Origin: a virus
DNA length: 64,000 nt
Virus record (IMG/VR): IMGVR_UViG_3300046517_002960
Span: 124,001-188,000 of that record
Reading direction: 5' to 3' (one strand)
Below, piece by piece: positions 24,089 to 30,676 of this stretch; position 1 is the first letter of the stretch; each line of letters starts with the position of its first letter. A program made the translations under genes and the position numbers. The notes below the pieces were generated by a model, which was given only the letters and a program-made list of their open reading frames with translations, was not told the origin of the DNA and made no database searches.

Positions 24089-25135
24089 CTAGCCCATCAG
24101 CCAGGACGGGTGCGCCATCGTCCAGGCGACCGTGCGGCGCAGCGATTCCTCGAAGGCGACCGGCGGCTTCCAGCCGAGGCCGAGGATCCTGGCCGGGTCC
24201 AGCCCGTAGTGCGCGTCGTGGCCCGGCCTGGTCAGGTGGAAATCCTCCCACCGCCAGCGCAGGTCGCGGCCCGCGAAATGCGCGATCATCGCGGCCAGCT
24301 CCAGGTTGTCCACCCGGTCCGGGGACGCGATGTTGTACCGGTCCGGCCGGTCCGTGTCCGGGTCGTGCGCGGCGTACATCGCCGGCCGGGTGTTCCGCAG
24401 CAGCCAGATCACCGCGTCCGCCAGGTTCCTGGCGTGCAGGTAGTGCCGGGACCCGGCGTGCCCGGGGCTGCCGTGGATGACGGCTTCGGTCCCGGCCAGC
24501 ACCGCGCGCAGCGTCTTCGGCACGAACTTGGAGACGTCCTGGCGCTCGCCGATCATGTTCATCGTATTCGTGAGGATGACCGGGACGCTGTACGTTCTCC
24601 AGTACGCTATCGAAATAGCCTCCTGAGCTGCCTTGGAAGCACTGTACGGGTTCGACGGGAGGACGGGCGCCCACTCGGCGTGCGCCTGGCCGGGCTCCAC
24701 CGGGCCGTACACCTCGTCGGTGGAGATGATCACCACGGCCCGCGGCTTCAGCACCCGGGCCAGCTCCAGGGTGTTCAGGATCACCGCGACGTTGTTCTCG
24801 GTGAACACGACCGGGGACTCGATCGAGTCATCGACGTGGCTCATCGACGCCATCGCCACGATGTAGTCGCACCCGTCCGGCCCGGCGACCAGGTGCTGCT
24901 CGGCCGGGCTGAACGGCGCGGTCAGGTCATGAGTGAGCACCCGCACCCGGTCCCGCCACGGGGGGTCCGAGCTCCAGGCCGGGCCGCCCTTCAGCACCTC
25001 GGCGATCCGGTCGCAGGTGCCGCGGTGCCGGAACGAGCCGGTCGCGACGACATCCCAGCCGGTGGTGATCAGGGCGTGCTCGAGAAAGTGATGACCGACA
25101 AAACCAGAGGCCCCTGTCAGGAGCAGGCGTTTCAT
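24089..25135 (-). CDS. dTDP-glucose 4,6-dehydratase-like SDR (RmlB family)
   Basis: 348 residues. NAD-binding TGASGFVGHHFLEHAL at the N-terminus, STDEVYG (catalytic Asp/Glu pair of RmlB) and YSASK (Tyr/Lys) are all present, followed by TNTMNMIGERQDVSKFVP and RHYLHARNLADA. Length matches the family. It would convert an NDP-hexose to its 4-keto-6-deoxy form, feeding the glycosyltransferases in this window. Intact. Confidence 0.85.
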   Translation of the reverse strand: MKRLLLTGASGFVGHHFLEHALITTGWDVVATGSFRHRGTCDRIAEVLKGGPAWSSDPPWRDRVRVLTHDLTAPFSPAEQHLVAGPDGCDYIVAMASMSHVDDSIESPVVFTENNVAVILNTLELARVLKPRAVVIISTDEVYGPVEPGQAHAEWAPVLPSNPYSASKAAQEAISIAYWRTYSVPVILTNTMNMIGERQDVSKFVPKTLRAVLAGTEAVIHGSPGHAGSRHYLHARNLADAVIWLLRNTRPAMYAAHDPDTDRPDRYNIASPDRVDNLELAAMIAHFAGRDLRWRWEDFHLTRPGHDAHYGLDPARILGLGWKPPVAFEESLRRTVAWTMAHPSWLMG

Positions 25136-25290
25136 GCTGCACGGCCTCCGCGGCCCGTCAGAGCTGTGCAGCTCCTCCGGCTCGAGACGCCGCGGAGGCC
25201 GTGCCTGAGCCTTCAGGATAACCGGTTGACAGCTACGTGCCCAGCTGTAACATAGGTGTCCGTGCAGGTCAGTAAGCTGAAAAAGCTGAT

Positions 25291-25319
25291 TTGCATACAG
25301 CGGAAGACAGTGCTAAGGT
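25291..25319 (+). promoter_or_regulatory. Sigma-70-like promoter
   Basis: TTGCAT, 17 bases, TAAGGT. Clear against the GC-rich background. An ATG lies seven bases after the -10, so any message from here is leaderless or nearly so. Confidence 0.5.
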
Positions 25320-25325
25320 GGGACC

Positions 25326-25427
25326 ATGATGTTCTGGGCAGCGATCAGCAAGCGAGACGGGTTCCGTACCCCGTCCTCGCAGCCCTGCGCTGCCGGGAGG
25401 AACCTAGAGGCGGCAGACCTGGAGTAG
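25326..25427 (+). CDS. Possible 33-residue protein or untranslated RNA
   Basis: MMFWAAISKRDGFRTPSSQP to AADLE, starting right after the promoter. The frame may be chance; the promoter-to-terminator interval of about 160 bases could instead be a small RNA. Confidence 0.3.
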   Translation: MMFWAAISKRDGFRTPSSQPCAAGRNLEAADLE

Positions 25428-25444
25428 CCAGACCAAGGCACCAG

Positions 25445-25484
25445 AAGGCCGGCCGCCCAGGGAAACCCCCAGGAGCGGCCTTTC
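25445..25484 (+). terminator. Hairpin terminator
   Basis: AAGGCCG pairs with CGGCCTT across a loop of 24 bases (25452-25475), followed by TCT. It closes the short transcript started at 25.32 kb. Confidence 0.45.
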
Positions 25485-25562
25485 TCATGTGCCCAGGACA
25501 ATTCCACATAGGGATCAGCCAGCGGATAGGCAAGTGGTGTTCAAAGCAGGTAAGCTGAGAAC

Positions 25563-25961
25563 ATGCCGACAAGAGACTGGTGGGCGACCGAGTGGGATCG
25601 TTCAGCTTACGACCGGCAGCGGTACGAAGCAGCGAAACAGCAGCTCATCGCCCTGCTAGGCGGTAAATGTGCTAGATGCGGAACAACTGAAAACCTCCAG
25701 TTCGACCACGTAAATCGTGAACTCAAGGACTTTGCGATTACGGGCCGGTGGAACCGCAGCCAGGCTGAACTGGAAGCGGAACTAGCGAAGTGCCAGCTAC
25801 TTTGCCAGCCTCACCATCTGGAGAAGACCCGGCAAGAGATCGGTAACGAACACGGAGGCGGTAAAACAGGGATCAGGAAGTGCAAATGCGAACTCTGTCG
25901 GAACCGCAGAAGCGAACACATGATCGAATATCGGCGTGAGCGTAAGAAGCAAACTACATAG
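25563..25961 (+). CDS. HNH endonuclease
   Basis: 132 residues. CARCGTTENLQFDHVNRELK gives the first Cys pair and the D-H of the HNH core; LCQPHHLEKTRQEIGNEHGG supplies the second Cys and the His pair; a last CKCELCRNRRSEH adds another Cys pair. Complete HNH metal and catalytic set. It stands at the upstream edge of the tRNA array, directly before tRNA-Trp, and is more AT-rich than its neighbours, as expected for a mobile gene. Confidence 0.85.
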   Translation: MPTRDWWATEWDRSAYDRQRYEAAKQQLIALLGGKCARCGTTENLQFDHVNRELKDFAITGRWNRSQAELEAELAKCQLLCQPHHLEKTRQEIGNEHGGGKTGIRKCKCELCRNRRSEHMIEYRRERKKQTT

Positions 25962-26031
25962 GAGTGACCCACCGGTTCGGGAACCGCTCTCCAAAAGCGG
26001 TAAAAACAGCGTTCGACTCGCTGCACTCCTG
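25960..26031 (+). tRNA. tRNA-Trp(CCA)
   Basis: Acceptor AGGAGTG/CACTCCT, anticodon loop CTCCAAA on stem CCGCT/AGCGG, T loop TTCGACT. First tRNA of the array; overlaps the HNH stop by two bases. Confidence 0.9.
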
Positions 26032-26107
26032 CGACCGTCAGCCAAGGCGAGAGCCGCGGCAGGCGAATGTCACCGACATTTGAGAACTCCATAGCGTGAG
26101 CACCACG

Positions 26108-26241
26108 ACGGGGGCGCCATCCCCCGTCACCTGGTGCGGTCCCCAGGCGCGATCAGCGGGCGAGTCGCCCCCGTGCCATGGCACCGCACCAATCCGTGCT
26201 GACCTGGCCGGGCCGGTTGTTGCTAGACGGCCCGGCCAGGT
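26108..26241 (+). other. Three strong hairpins before the tRNA array
   Basis: GACGGGGG/CCCCCGTC (26108-26131), a 62-base unit closed by GGTGCGG/CCGCACC (26133-26190), and a perfect 14-bp stem at 26202-26215/26228-26241. No gene fits. Likely RNA processing or termination structures. Confidence 0.5.
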
Positions 26242-26256
26242 ACGGCACGATCCGAT

Positions 26257-26329
26257 GGGGCTGTAGCTCAGCTGGGAGAGCGTCTGCGTGGCACGCAGAA
26301 GGCCAGGGGTTCAAGTCCCCTTAGCTCCA
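26257..26329 (+). tRNA. tRNA-Ala(GGC)
   Basis: GGGGCTG/TAGCTCC acceptor with the G3-U70 identity pair, loop GTGGCAC, T loop TTCAAGT. Confidence 0.95.
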
Positions 26330-26423
26330 CGCGGAGAGATCAGGGTGCAAGGTAGCGCGCCGTCGATGGAGGGCGGCGATGCTCCTGGGCAGCGGCCTGG
26401 CCGCGGACCACCCTTGCAGGCAC

Positions 26424-26496
26424 GGGGCTAGGGCGCGGCTGGTAGCGCAACTCGTTCGCACTGAGAAGGTGAGGGGTTCGAATCCCCTTAGCTCCA
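26424..26496 (+). tRNA. tRNA-Ala(CGC)
   Basis: Acceptor GGGGCTA/TAGCTCC with G3-U70, loop TTCGCAC. One A-A mismatch at the base of the anticodon stem. Confidence 0.9.
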
Positions 26497-26541
26497 CAAT
26501 CCAGGGAGATCCGGGGATCGCGTCCCGGCAGGGGTCCTGGT

Positions 26542-26578
26542 GCCCCTGTAGCTCAAGTGCAGAGCGCCTGGAGTACAA
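26542..26578 (+). pseudogene. 5' half of a tRNA-Val(UAC)-like sequence
   Basis: GCCCCTGTAGCTC, D arm and a 5' anticodon strand CCTGG with loop AGTACAA, then abrupt entry into tRNA-Pro(CGG). No matching 3' half follows. Confidence 0.5.
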
Positions 26579-26650
26579 CGGGACCGAGGAAGGCGGAAAT
26601 CCGCCTCGTTCGGGGCGAGGAGAAGCCGGGTTCAACTCCCGGGGTCCCGA
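26579..26650 (+). tRNA. tRNA-Pro(CGG)
   Basis: CGGGACC/GGTCCCG acceptor, loop TTCGGGG on CCTCG/CGAGG, T loop TTCAACT. The D stem is only three pairs. Confidence 0.85.
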
Positions 26651-26666
26651 CTATGCTTTCGATTTA

Positions 26667-26741
26667 CGGGCTGTAGCTCAGTTTGGTCAGAGCATCCGGC
26701 TGGGGGCCGGGAGGCCGCCGTTTCAAATACGGCCAGCCCGA
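26667..26741 (+). tRNA. tRNA-Pro(GGG)
   Basis: CGGGCTG/CAGCCCG acceptor, loop CTGGGGG on TCCGG/CCGGG, T loop TTCAAAT. Confidence 0.9.
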
Positions 26742-26784
26742 CGAGGAGGAAGACGCGGTTCGAATCCGCCTGGCGGCTGAGAAT

Positions 26785-26819
26785 GCCAACGGTAGCTCAA
26801 TGGTAGAGCACCCTCCGTA
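26785..26819 (+). pseudogene. Second 5' half of a tRNA-Val(UAC)-like sequence
   Basis: GCCAACGGTAGCTC, D arm and CCCTC with loop start CGTAC, running straight into tRNA-Pro(TGG), whose first base is the C of the anticodon. A stray T-arm-like piece (GCGGTTCGAATCCGC) lies just upstream at 26755. Confidence 0.5.
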
Positions 26820-26892
26820 CGGGGCGTAGCGCAGTTGGCCGCGCGCCTGATTTGGGATCAGGAGGACGTCAGTTCGAGCCTGGCCGCCCCGA
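26820..26892 (+). tRNA. tRNA-Pro(TGG)
   Basis: CGGGGCG/CGCCCCG acceptor, loop TTTGGGA on CCTGA/TCAGG, T loop TTCGAGC. Confidence 0.92.
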
Positions 26893-26900
26893 CTGCACGA

Positions 26901-26972
26901 GGTCACCTAGCTGAGACGGATTAGCGGCTGCCTGAAAAGCAGCAGAGGCAGGGTCGCTACCTGCGGTGACCA
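26901..26972 (+). tRNA. tRNA-Phe(GAA), unusual T loop
   Basis: GGTCACC/GGTGACC acceptor, loop CTGAAAA on GCTGC/GCAGC. The T loop is GTCGCTA instead of TTCRANN. CCA follows the discriminator in the DNA (26973-26975). Confidence 0.8.
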
Positions 26973-27173
26973 CCATGGCATGACGGCGGATGGGCGCACG
27001 GGCAAACCGGGTCAGCCATCTTCCGCCTGGCCAGGCGAGTAGCGCTCCGCCTGGTAAGCCAGGCTGCTGCAGCGGCCCGGTCTCATGCCGCCCGGAGACG
27101 GGCCTGGTCACACCTGCGGTCAGCCTCGCAAGGGCGCCTGCCGGTCCCTGCTATCAGGTGGTCTCCGGGACTC

Positions 27174-27246
27174 GCGGATGAGTCCCAAACGGAAGGGTGC
27201 CGGCCCTCCAAGCCGGCTGCTGCGGGTTCGAGTCCCGTCATCCGCT
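27174..27246 (+). tRNA. tRNA-Gly(TCC), C33
   Basis: GCGGATG/CATCCGC acceptor, loop CCTCCAA on CCGGC/GCCGG with C at position 33, T loop TTCGAGT. The 200 bases upstream hold only hairpins (for example 27029-27109, closed by GGCCAGG/CCTGGTC). Confidence 0.88.
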
Positions 27247-27345
27247 CACGTGGGCTGCCACCGCCTCCCTACTAGGCAGCAGCTGGCCCGGCATACGCGG
27301 AGTGACCCCAGCCGGGGAATAACTGGTCACCAGGGGAGGCACCTC

Positions 27346-27417
27346 AGTCCGGTAGCTCAGCGGCAGAGCGGCGGGCTCTTAACCCGCGCGGCCTCGGTTC
27401 GATCCCGAGTCGGACTA
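27346..27417 (+). tRNA. tRNA-Lys(CTT)
   Basis: AGTCCGG/TCGGACT acceptor, loop CTCTTAA on GCGGG/CCCGC, T loop TTCGATC. Confidence 0.93.
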
Positions 27418-27605
27418 CGCAATGGGGGGCTTGTACTGCGGTACTGGCCTTAAACGGTGTCCCGGCTCGGCAATACGCGCGTGTTGCCCTGCACCTGGAG
27501 CGCCCCGCCGTGCCCTGTGCAGGGGCACGAGAACCCGCAGGGACCGTGCGTCAGCTGCGGGCGCCAACGGCTGGCTCGCACGGCCGGCCGGCGGCACTGC
27601 ACGAC

Positions 27606-27690
27606 GGGCGGGTGGCGCAGCAGGATGACGCACCGGATTCAAGTCCCGGCGTCCGTAAGGACATTGAGGGTTCAACTCCCTCCTCGCCCA
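27606..27690 (+). tRNA. tRNA-Leu(CAA)
   Basis: GGGCGGG/CTCGCCC acceptor, loop TTCAAGT, long variable arm with GTCCGTAAGGAC, T loop TTCAACT, encoded CCA at 27691-27693. The 185 bases upstream are hairpin-rich without a gene. Confidence 0.9.
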
Positions 27691-27695
27691 CCATT

Positions 27696-27713
27696 CTCCG
27701 GTCAGCCGGAGAA
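27696..27713 (+). repeat. Looped variant of the dispersed palindrome
   Basis: TCTCCGG/CCGGAGA with loop TCAG, between tRNA-Leu and tRNA-Gln. Confidence 0.4.
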
Positions 27714-27718
27714 TTCCA

Positions 27719-27793
27719 TGCGGTATGGGGGAACTGGCAGACCCGCCGGGCTCTGAACCCGGAGTTTTCCTGGTTCGAAGCCAGGTACCGCAG
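27719..27793 (+). tRNA. tRNA-Gln(CTG)
   Basis: TGCGGTA/TACCGCA acceptor, loop CTCTGAA on CCGGG/CCCGG, T loop TTCGAAG. Confidence 0.92.
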
Positions 27794-27795
27794 CT

Positions 27796-27871
27796 GGAGT
27801 TGCTGGATAGCGCATGGGCAAGGCGCTTAGAGCTGGCCAGCTACCCGTTCGATTCGGGAACGGCAACTCCG
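27796..27871 (+). pseudogene. Degenerate tRNA-like element
   Basis: 76 bases with a perfect acceptor GGAGTTG/CAACTCC and a T loop TTCGATT, but no usable anticodon arm (palindromic AGCTGGCCAGCT) and two competing T stems. Looks like a decayed tRNA. Confidence 0.5.
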
Positions 27872-27940
27872 CACAAGGTGTCCGGCGATTTCGCGTAGGA
27901 GCCGTCCAGCCTTTAACTGGATCGGGGCAACGCGAGCAGT

Positions 27941-28015
27941 GCCCCGGTAGCTCAGGTCGGCCAGAGCGACGGCTTCGTAACCCGTGGGTCCCCAGTTCGA
28001 TTCTGGGTCGGGGCT
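27941..28015 (+). tRNA. tRNA-Thr(CGT)
   Basis: GCCCCGG/TCGGGGC acceptor, loop TTCGTAA, T loop TTCGATT. One C-C mismatch next to the loop. Confidence 0.9.
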
Positions 28016-28017
28016 CT

Positions 28018-28083
28018 GTGCCGGTGCTGGCCTCAATAAGCCGGGCCTTCGGGTCACGCGCCCAACCGGGCTGGTACCGGCAC
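28018..28083 (+). other. tRNA-sized closed hairpin element
   Basis: GTGCCGGT pairs with ACCGGCAC 66 bases apart, with inner helices, but no canonical tRNA arms. One of several such spacers in the array. Confidence 0.4.
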
Positions 28084-28088
28084 TTCAC

Positions 28089-28174
28089 GTCCGGGTGATG
28101 GAATCGGAAGACGTGCTAGCTTGAGGAGCTGGTGCCCCGGAAGGGGCGTGCGGGTTCAAGTCCCGCCTCGGACA
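28089..28174 (+). tRNA. tRNA-Leu(GAG)
   Basis: GTCCGGG/CTCGGAC acceptor, loop TTGAGGA on CTAGC/GCTGG, variable arm GCCCCGGAAGGGGC, T loop TTCAAGT. Confidence 0.9.
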
Positions 28175-28179
28175 CAGGG

Positions 28180-28251
28180 GAAGCAGTAGCTTAACGGACA
28201 GAGCACGGCTGATCACCGACTGGTGAGGGGTTCGAGTCCCTTCCTGCTCCC
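28180..28251 (+). pseudogene. tRNA-Ile(GAT)-like, degenerate
   Basis: D and T arms are present, but the acceptor needs a bulged A and the anticodon stem around CTGATCA has only three pairs. A sound tRNA-Ile(GAT) exists at 29714, so this copy may be dead. Confidence 0.5.
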
Positions 28252-28257
28252 CCGTTC

Positions 28258-28332
28258 GCCGGCCTAGCTCATCGCAGGCAGAGCGTCCGCCTTGTAAGCG
28301 GAGGGTGGCCGGTTTGAGCCCGGCGGCCGGCT
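28258..28332 (+). tRNA. tRNA-Thr(TGT)
   Basis: GCCGGCC/GGCCGGC acceptor, loop CTTGTAA on TCCGC/GCGGA, T loop TTTGAGC. Confidence 0.92.
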
Positions 28333-28336
28333 CCGG

Positions 28337-28409
28337 TGGGGACTGGGGTAACTGGCAGCCCGCCGGCCTTTGAAGCCGCGTAGTGCCCGTCCGAATCGGG
28401 CGTCCCCAG
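28337..28409 (+). tRNA. tRNA-Gln(TTG)
   Basis: TGGGGAC/GTCCCCA acceptor, loop CTTTGAA, T loop TCCGAAT. Confidence 0.9.
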
Positions 28410-28418
28410 CAATAACAC

Positions 28419-28492
28419 GCCCCGGTAGCTCAGCCGGTAGATGCGTCGGCATGGTAAGCCGAAGGTCCGCGGTTCAAATCCGCGTCGGGGCT
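28419..28492 (+). tRNA. tRNA-Thr(GGT)
   Basis: GCCCCGG/TCGGGGC acceptor, loop ATGGTAA on TCGGC/GCCGA, T loop TTCAAAT. One base from the RNase P RNA. Confidence 0.92.
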
Positions 28493-28493
28493 C

Positions 28494-28839
28494 GAGCCGG
28501 CCGGACGGCCGCGGTACCTGCACGTCAGGTACTGAGGAAAGTCCGGGCTCCAACGGGCAGGACGGTTGTTAACGGCAACCCGGGGCAACCCGCGGGAAAG
28601 CGTCACAGAAAGCAGACCGCCCCGGCGACGGGGTAAGGGTGAAACGGCGGTGTAAGAGACCACCAGCGGACCGGGTGACCGGCCCGGCTCGGCAAGCCCC
28701 GTCCGGAGCAAGATCGCAAGGCCGAGGGCGGCCCGCCCGCTGACGCCTGGTGGATCGCACGAGCTCGCCGGCGACGGCAGGCCTAGATGGATGGCCGTCC
28801 CCCTGCGGCGGGGACAGAACCCGGCTTACAGGCCGGCTC
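28494..28839 (+). ncRNA. rnpB: RNase P RNA
   Basis: 346 bases closed by P1 (GAGCCGGCC with GGCCGGCTC). In order the conserved blocks are GAGGAAAGTCCGGGCTCC (CR-I with P4 5' strand), CACAGAAA, AGGGTGAAACGG, GTAAGAGACCACC, a GGTGGA segment where the CCA-binding loop is expected, CTAGATGGATGGCCGTC and GACAGAACCCGGCTTACA (CR-V with P4 3' strand). All parts needed for catalysis seem present, in bacterial type A order and slightly shorter than typical actinobacterial versions. It removes 5' leaders from pre-tRNA together with the host (or a phage) RnpA; no rnpA is seen in this window. It sits between tRNA-Thr(GGT) and tRNA-Gly(GCC), so it may be cut from the same transcript. Confidence 0.93.
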
Positions 28840-28905
28840 AATGCCCGCTCCCCGGAGCGGATGTGCGGCGTAAGACCCGGCCGGCCGCGCGGCCCGGGCA
28901 GTCAT

Positions 28906-28978
28906 GCGGACGTGGCGCAGCTGGTAGCGCACGTGCTTGCCAAGCATGAGGTCGCGGGTTCAAATCCCGTCGTCCGCT
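28906..28978 (+). tRNA. tRNA-Gly(GCC)
   Basis: GCGGACG/CGTCCGC acceptor, loop TTGCCAA on CGTGC/GCATG, T loop TTCAAAT. Confidence 0.95.
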
Positions 28979-28980
28979 CT

Positions 28981-29048
28981 GAGATCACGCGGGATACTGG
29001 AGTGGCCCTGTCTGAACCGCATCCGCGAACAGCGATCGCCGTGATCTC
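28981..29048 (+). other. tRNA-sized closed hairpin element
   Basis: GAGATCAC pairs with GTGATCTC 68 bases apart; the inside lacks a canonical T loop. Confidence 0.4.
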
Positions 29049-29050
29049 GC

Positions 29051-29134
29051 GCCCCGCTGGCGAAGCTGGAAGACGCGCACGGTTCAGGACCGTGTGTCCG
29101 TGAGGACGGGAGGGTTCAAATCCCTCGTGGGGCA
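29051..29134 (+). tRNA. tRNA-Leu(CAG)
   Basis: GCCCCGC/GTGGGGC acceptor, loop TTCAGGA on CACGG/CCGTG, variable arm GTCCGTGAGGAC, T loop TTCAAAT. Confidence 0.92.
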
Positions 29135-29139
29135 CTTCA

Positions 29140-29230
29140 GGAGGGTTGGCCCGGAGCTGGCGTACTGGGACCGCACTGCTAATGCGGCAGTCTGGAGACA
29201 GGCTCGCGAGTTCGATTCTCGCACCTTCCG
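29140..29230 (+). tRNA. tRNA-Ser(GCT)
   Basis: GGAGGGT/ACCTTCC acceptor, loop CTGCTAA on CCGCA/TGCGG, long variable arm, T loop TTCGATT. Followed by a hairpin GGCTCTCCC/GGGAGAGCC. Confidence 0.92.
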
Positions 29231-29386
29231 CGAGCAGGACAGGCTCTCCCCGCTGGCGGGCAGGTTACCCGCAGGGAGAGCCGGCCGGCGGCGGTAATCG
29301 GCCACCCCACCTGCCCTAGACGCTCTCCGGAATCCGCACCGGGAAGCGCCAAGCCCGGCGTCCCGGGCACTGCAGATTCTACCCCT

Positions 29387-29474
29387 GGAGGGTTCGCCTA
29401 GTGGCCTATGGCGCCGGCCCGGAAAGCCGGTTGGGACGAAAGTACCCTCGCGAGTTCGACTCTCGCACCCTCCG
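29387..29474 (+). tRNA. tRNA-Ser(GGA), C33
   Basis: GGAGGGT/ACCCTCC acceptor, loop CCGGAAA on CCGGC/GCCGG with C33, T loop TTCGACT. Nearly identical to the Ser(CGA) gene at 29604, so one arose by duplication. Confidence 0.9.
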
Positions 29475-29512
29475 CCAGCCTGGCCGTCCGGAGAATGGCG
29501 GCTGGGCCTGCT

Positions 29513-29599
29513 GGAGGATTCGCCTAGCGGCCAGGGCAGCCGATTTGAAACCGGCCAGGGGTCTTGCAGCCCTCGCGAGTTCGAGTCTCGCATCCTCCG
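29513..29599 (+). tRNA. tRNA-Ser(TGA)
   Basis: GGAGGAT/ATCCTCC acceptor, loop TTTGAAA, T loop TTCGAGT. A-C mismatch beside the loop. Confidence 0.9.
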
Positions 29600-29603
29600 C
29601 CCG

Positions 29604-29691
29604 GGAGGGTTCGCCTAGTGGCCTATGGCGCCGGCTTCGAAACCCGGTTGGGACGAAAGTACCCTCGCGAGTTCGACTCTCGCACCCTCCG
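29604..29691 (+). tRNA. tRNA-Ser(CGA)
   Basis: Same body as Ser(GGA) with loop TTCGAAA; C-C mismatch beside the loop. Confidence 0.9.
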
Positions 29692-29713
29692 CTTCACACC
29701 GTGCTTCACACAT

Positions 29714-29788
29714 GGGCCGGCAGCGTAGCCCGGTTCTCGCAGCTGGCTGATAACCAGTTTGGCGGAGGTTCAAATCCTCCCCGGCCCA
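29714..29788 (+). tRNA. tRNA-Ile(GAT)
   Basis: GGGCCGG/CCGGCCC acceptor, loop CTGATAA on GCTGG/CCAGT, T loop TTCAAAT, encoded CCA. Confidence 0.9.
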
Positions 29789-29792
29789 CCAT

Positions 29793-29866
29793 GGCGAGAT
29801 AGCTCAGGCTGGCAGAGCGCCGGACTCATACCCCGGAGGTCGGGATCTCGGTATTCCCTCTCGCTA
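29793..29866 (+). tRNA. tRNA-Met(CAT), elongator type or Ile2
   Basis: GGCGAGA/TCTCGCT acceptor, loop CTCATAC on CCGGA/CCCGG, T loop CTCGGTA, encoded CCA. It lacks initiator features. A lysidine-modified tRNA-Ile2 cannot be excluded. Confidence 0.75.
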
Positions 29867-29869
29867 CCA

Positions 29870-29945
29870 CGGCCCGTAGTTCAGCCTGGCTTAGAACGGC
29901 ACCCTTATGAAGTGTGCGTCAGGGGTTCAAATCCCCTCGGGCCCA
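29870..29945 (+). tRNA. tRNA-Ile(TAT)
   Basis: CGGCCCG/CGGGCCC acceptor with a C1-C72 mismatch, loop CTTATGA, T loop TTCAAAT, encoded CCA. Bacteria normally read AUA with a CAU tRNA, so UAU is unusual. A shifted reading gives anticodon ATG, which I consider less likely. Confidence 0.7.
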
Positions 29946-29949
29946 CCAT

Positions 29950-30525
29950 TCAGGAAGCACCGGCTAGCGGCACCTGCCGGGCGTTCCAGGCGCTGACGGC
30001 GGACAGCGTGAACCCGTCCGTGATCTCCCCGGCAGCGATCATCGCGGTGAGCCCGGAAAAGGTCAGCCACCGGATCTCGGTGATCTCCTCGGTGTCGGCC
30101 GGCACGGCCTGCATGGCCGCGGCACCTACCCGGGCCGCGTACATGTGCACCGCGGTCCCGAGGTGCGCGGAGTCCGGATGGACGCAGCCCAGGAATACCA
30201 GGTCCAGGGCCGCGGCGCCGATCTCCTCGATCAGCTCGGCGCGGGCGGTGGTCTCAGGGCAGGGGCCGTGCGCGTAGCCGCGGGGGAAGCCCCATTCCCA
30301 TTCCTGGGTGGCGTAACGCCAGGTCCGGACCAGGGCGGTATGCTCGCCGGTCACCGGCATGACGACCACGCCGGGATGGCCGCTCCCGGAGATGATGCGG
30401 TAGTAGCGGCCCTGCCGTCCGGAGGAGAACCGGACGTGATCATCAAATACGGTGACGAACCGGTTCCGGTAGACGATCTCCTCGGCGATTCTCTCGATCG
30501 GCGGCGCGCTGGCAGGTGCAGTCAT
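29950..30525 (-). CDS. Nudix hydrolase with divergent box
   Basis: 191 residues. WEWGFPRGYAHGPCPETT followed by AELIEEIGA matches the Nudix box except that the usual R before E is A and the first E is replaced. The flanks (VFDDHVRFSSGRQGRYYRI, IRWLTFSGLTAMIAAGEITD) fit ADP-ribose pyrophosphatase-like members. It would hydrolyse a nucleoside diphosphate linked to another group, in the cytoplasm. It lies inside the tRNA array on the opposite strand, convergent with tRNA-Ile. Loss of the Arg leaves activity uncertain. Confidence 0.7.
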   Translation of the reverse strand: MTAPASAPPIERIAEEIVYRNRFVTVFDDHVRFSSGRQGRYYRIISGSGHPGVVVMPVTGEHTALVRTWRYATQEWEWGFPRGYAHGPCPETTARAELIEEIGAAALDLVFLGCVHPDSAHLGTAVHMYAARVGAAAMQAVPADTEEITEIRWLTFSGLTAMIAAGEITDGFTLSAVSAWNARQVPLAGAS

Positions 30526-30603
30526 GATCTTCCGTTCCCGCTCCCTGCCCCTGACAACGTGTCACAGCGAAGATACGTTCAGTGAGTAGCCTTATGTAAG
30601 CAG

Positions 30604-30675
30604 GGTCCGCTAGCTCAACGGCAGAGCATCCGACTTTTAATCGGCTGGTTCAGGGTTCGAGCCCCTGGTGGACCA
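30604..30675 (+). tRNA. tRNA-Lys(TTT)
   Basis: GGTCCGC/GTGGACC acceptor, loop CTTTTAA, T loop TTCGAGC. Confidence 0.95.
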
Positions 30676-30676
30676 C

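Noticed and set aside
26714-26780. Overlapping tRNA using GCCGCCG/TGGCGGC
   Set aside because: The stem would start inside tRNA-Pro(GGG), and the middle cannot form D and anticodon arms.
26984-27110. A seventh Y RNA
   Set aside because: Has GGCGG...CATGCCGCC ends, but neither GGGCCGGA nor CGGTTAYC.
27533-27600. Pseudoknotted RNA
   Set aside because: CCCGCAG/CTGCGGG and CCGTGCG/CGCACGG cross on paper, but in such GC-rich sequence this is easily chance; no conservation data.
27881-27940. tRNA-Lys(TTT) before tRNA-Thr(CGT)
   Set aside because: Only an anticodon-like hairpin (TCCAG-CCTTTAA-CTGGA); no acceptor or normal T arm. A good Lys(TTT) is at 30604.
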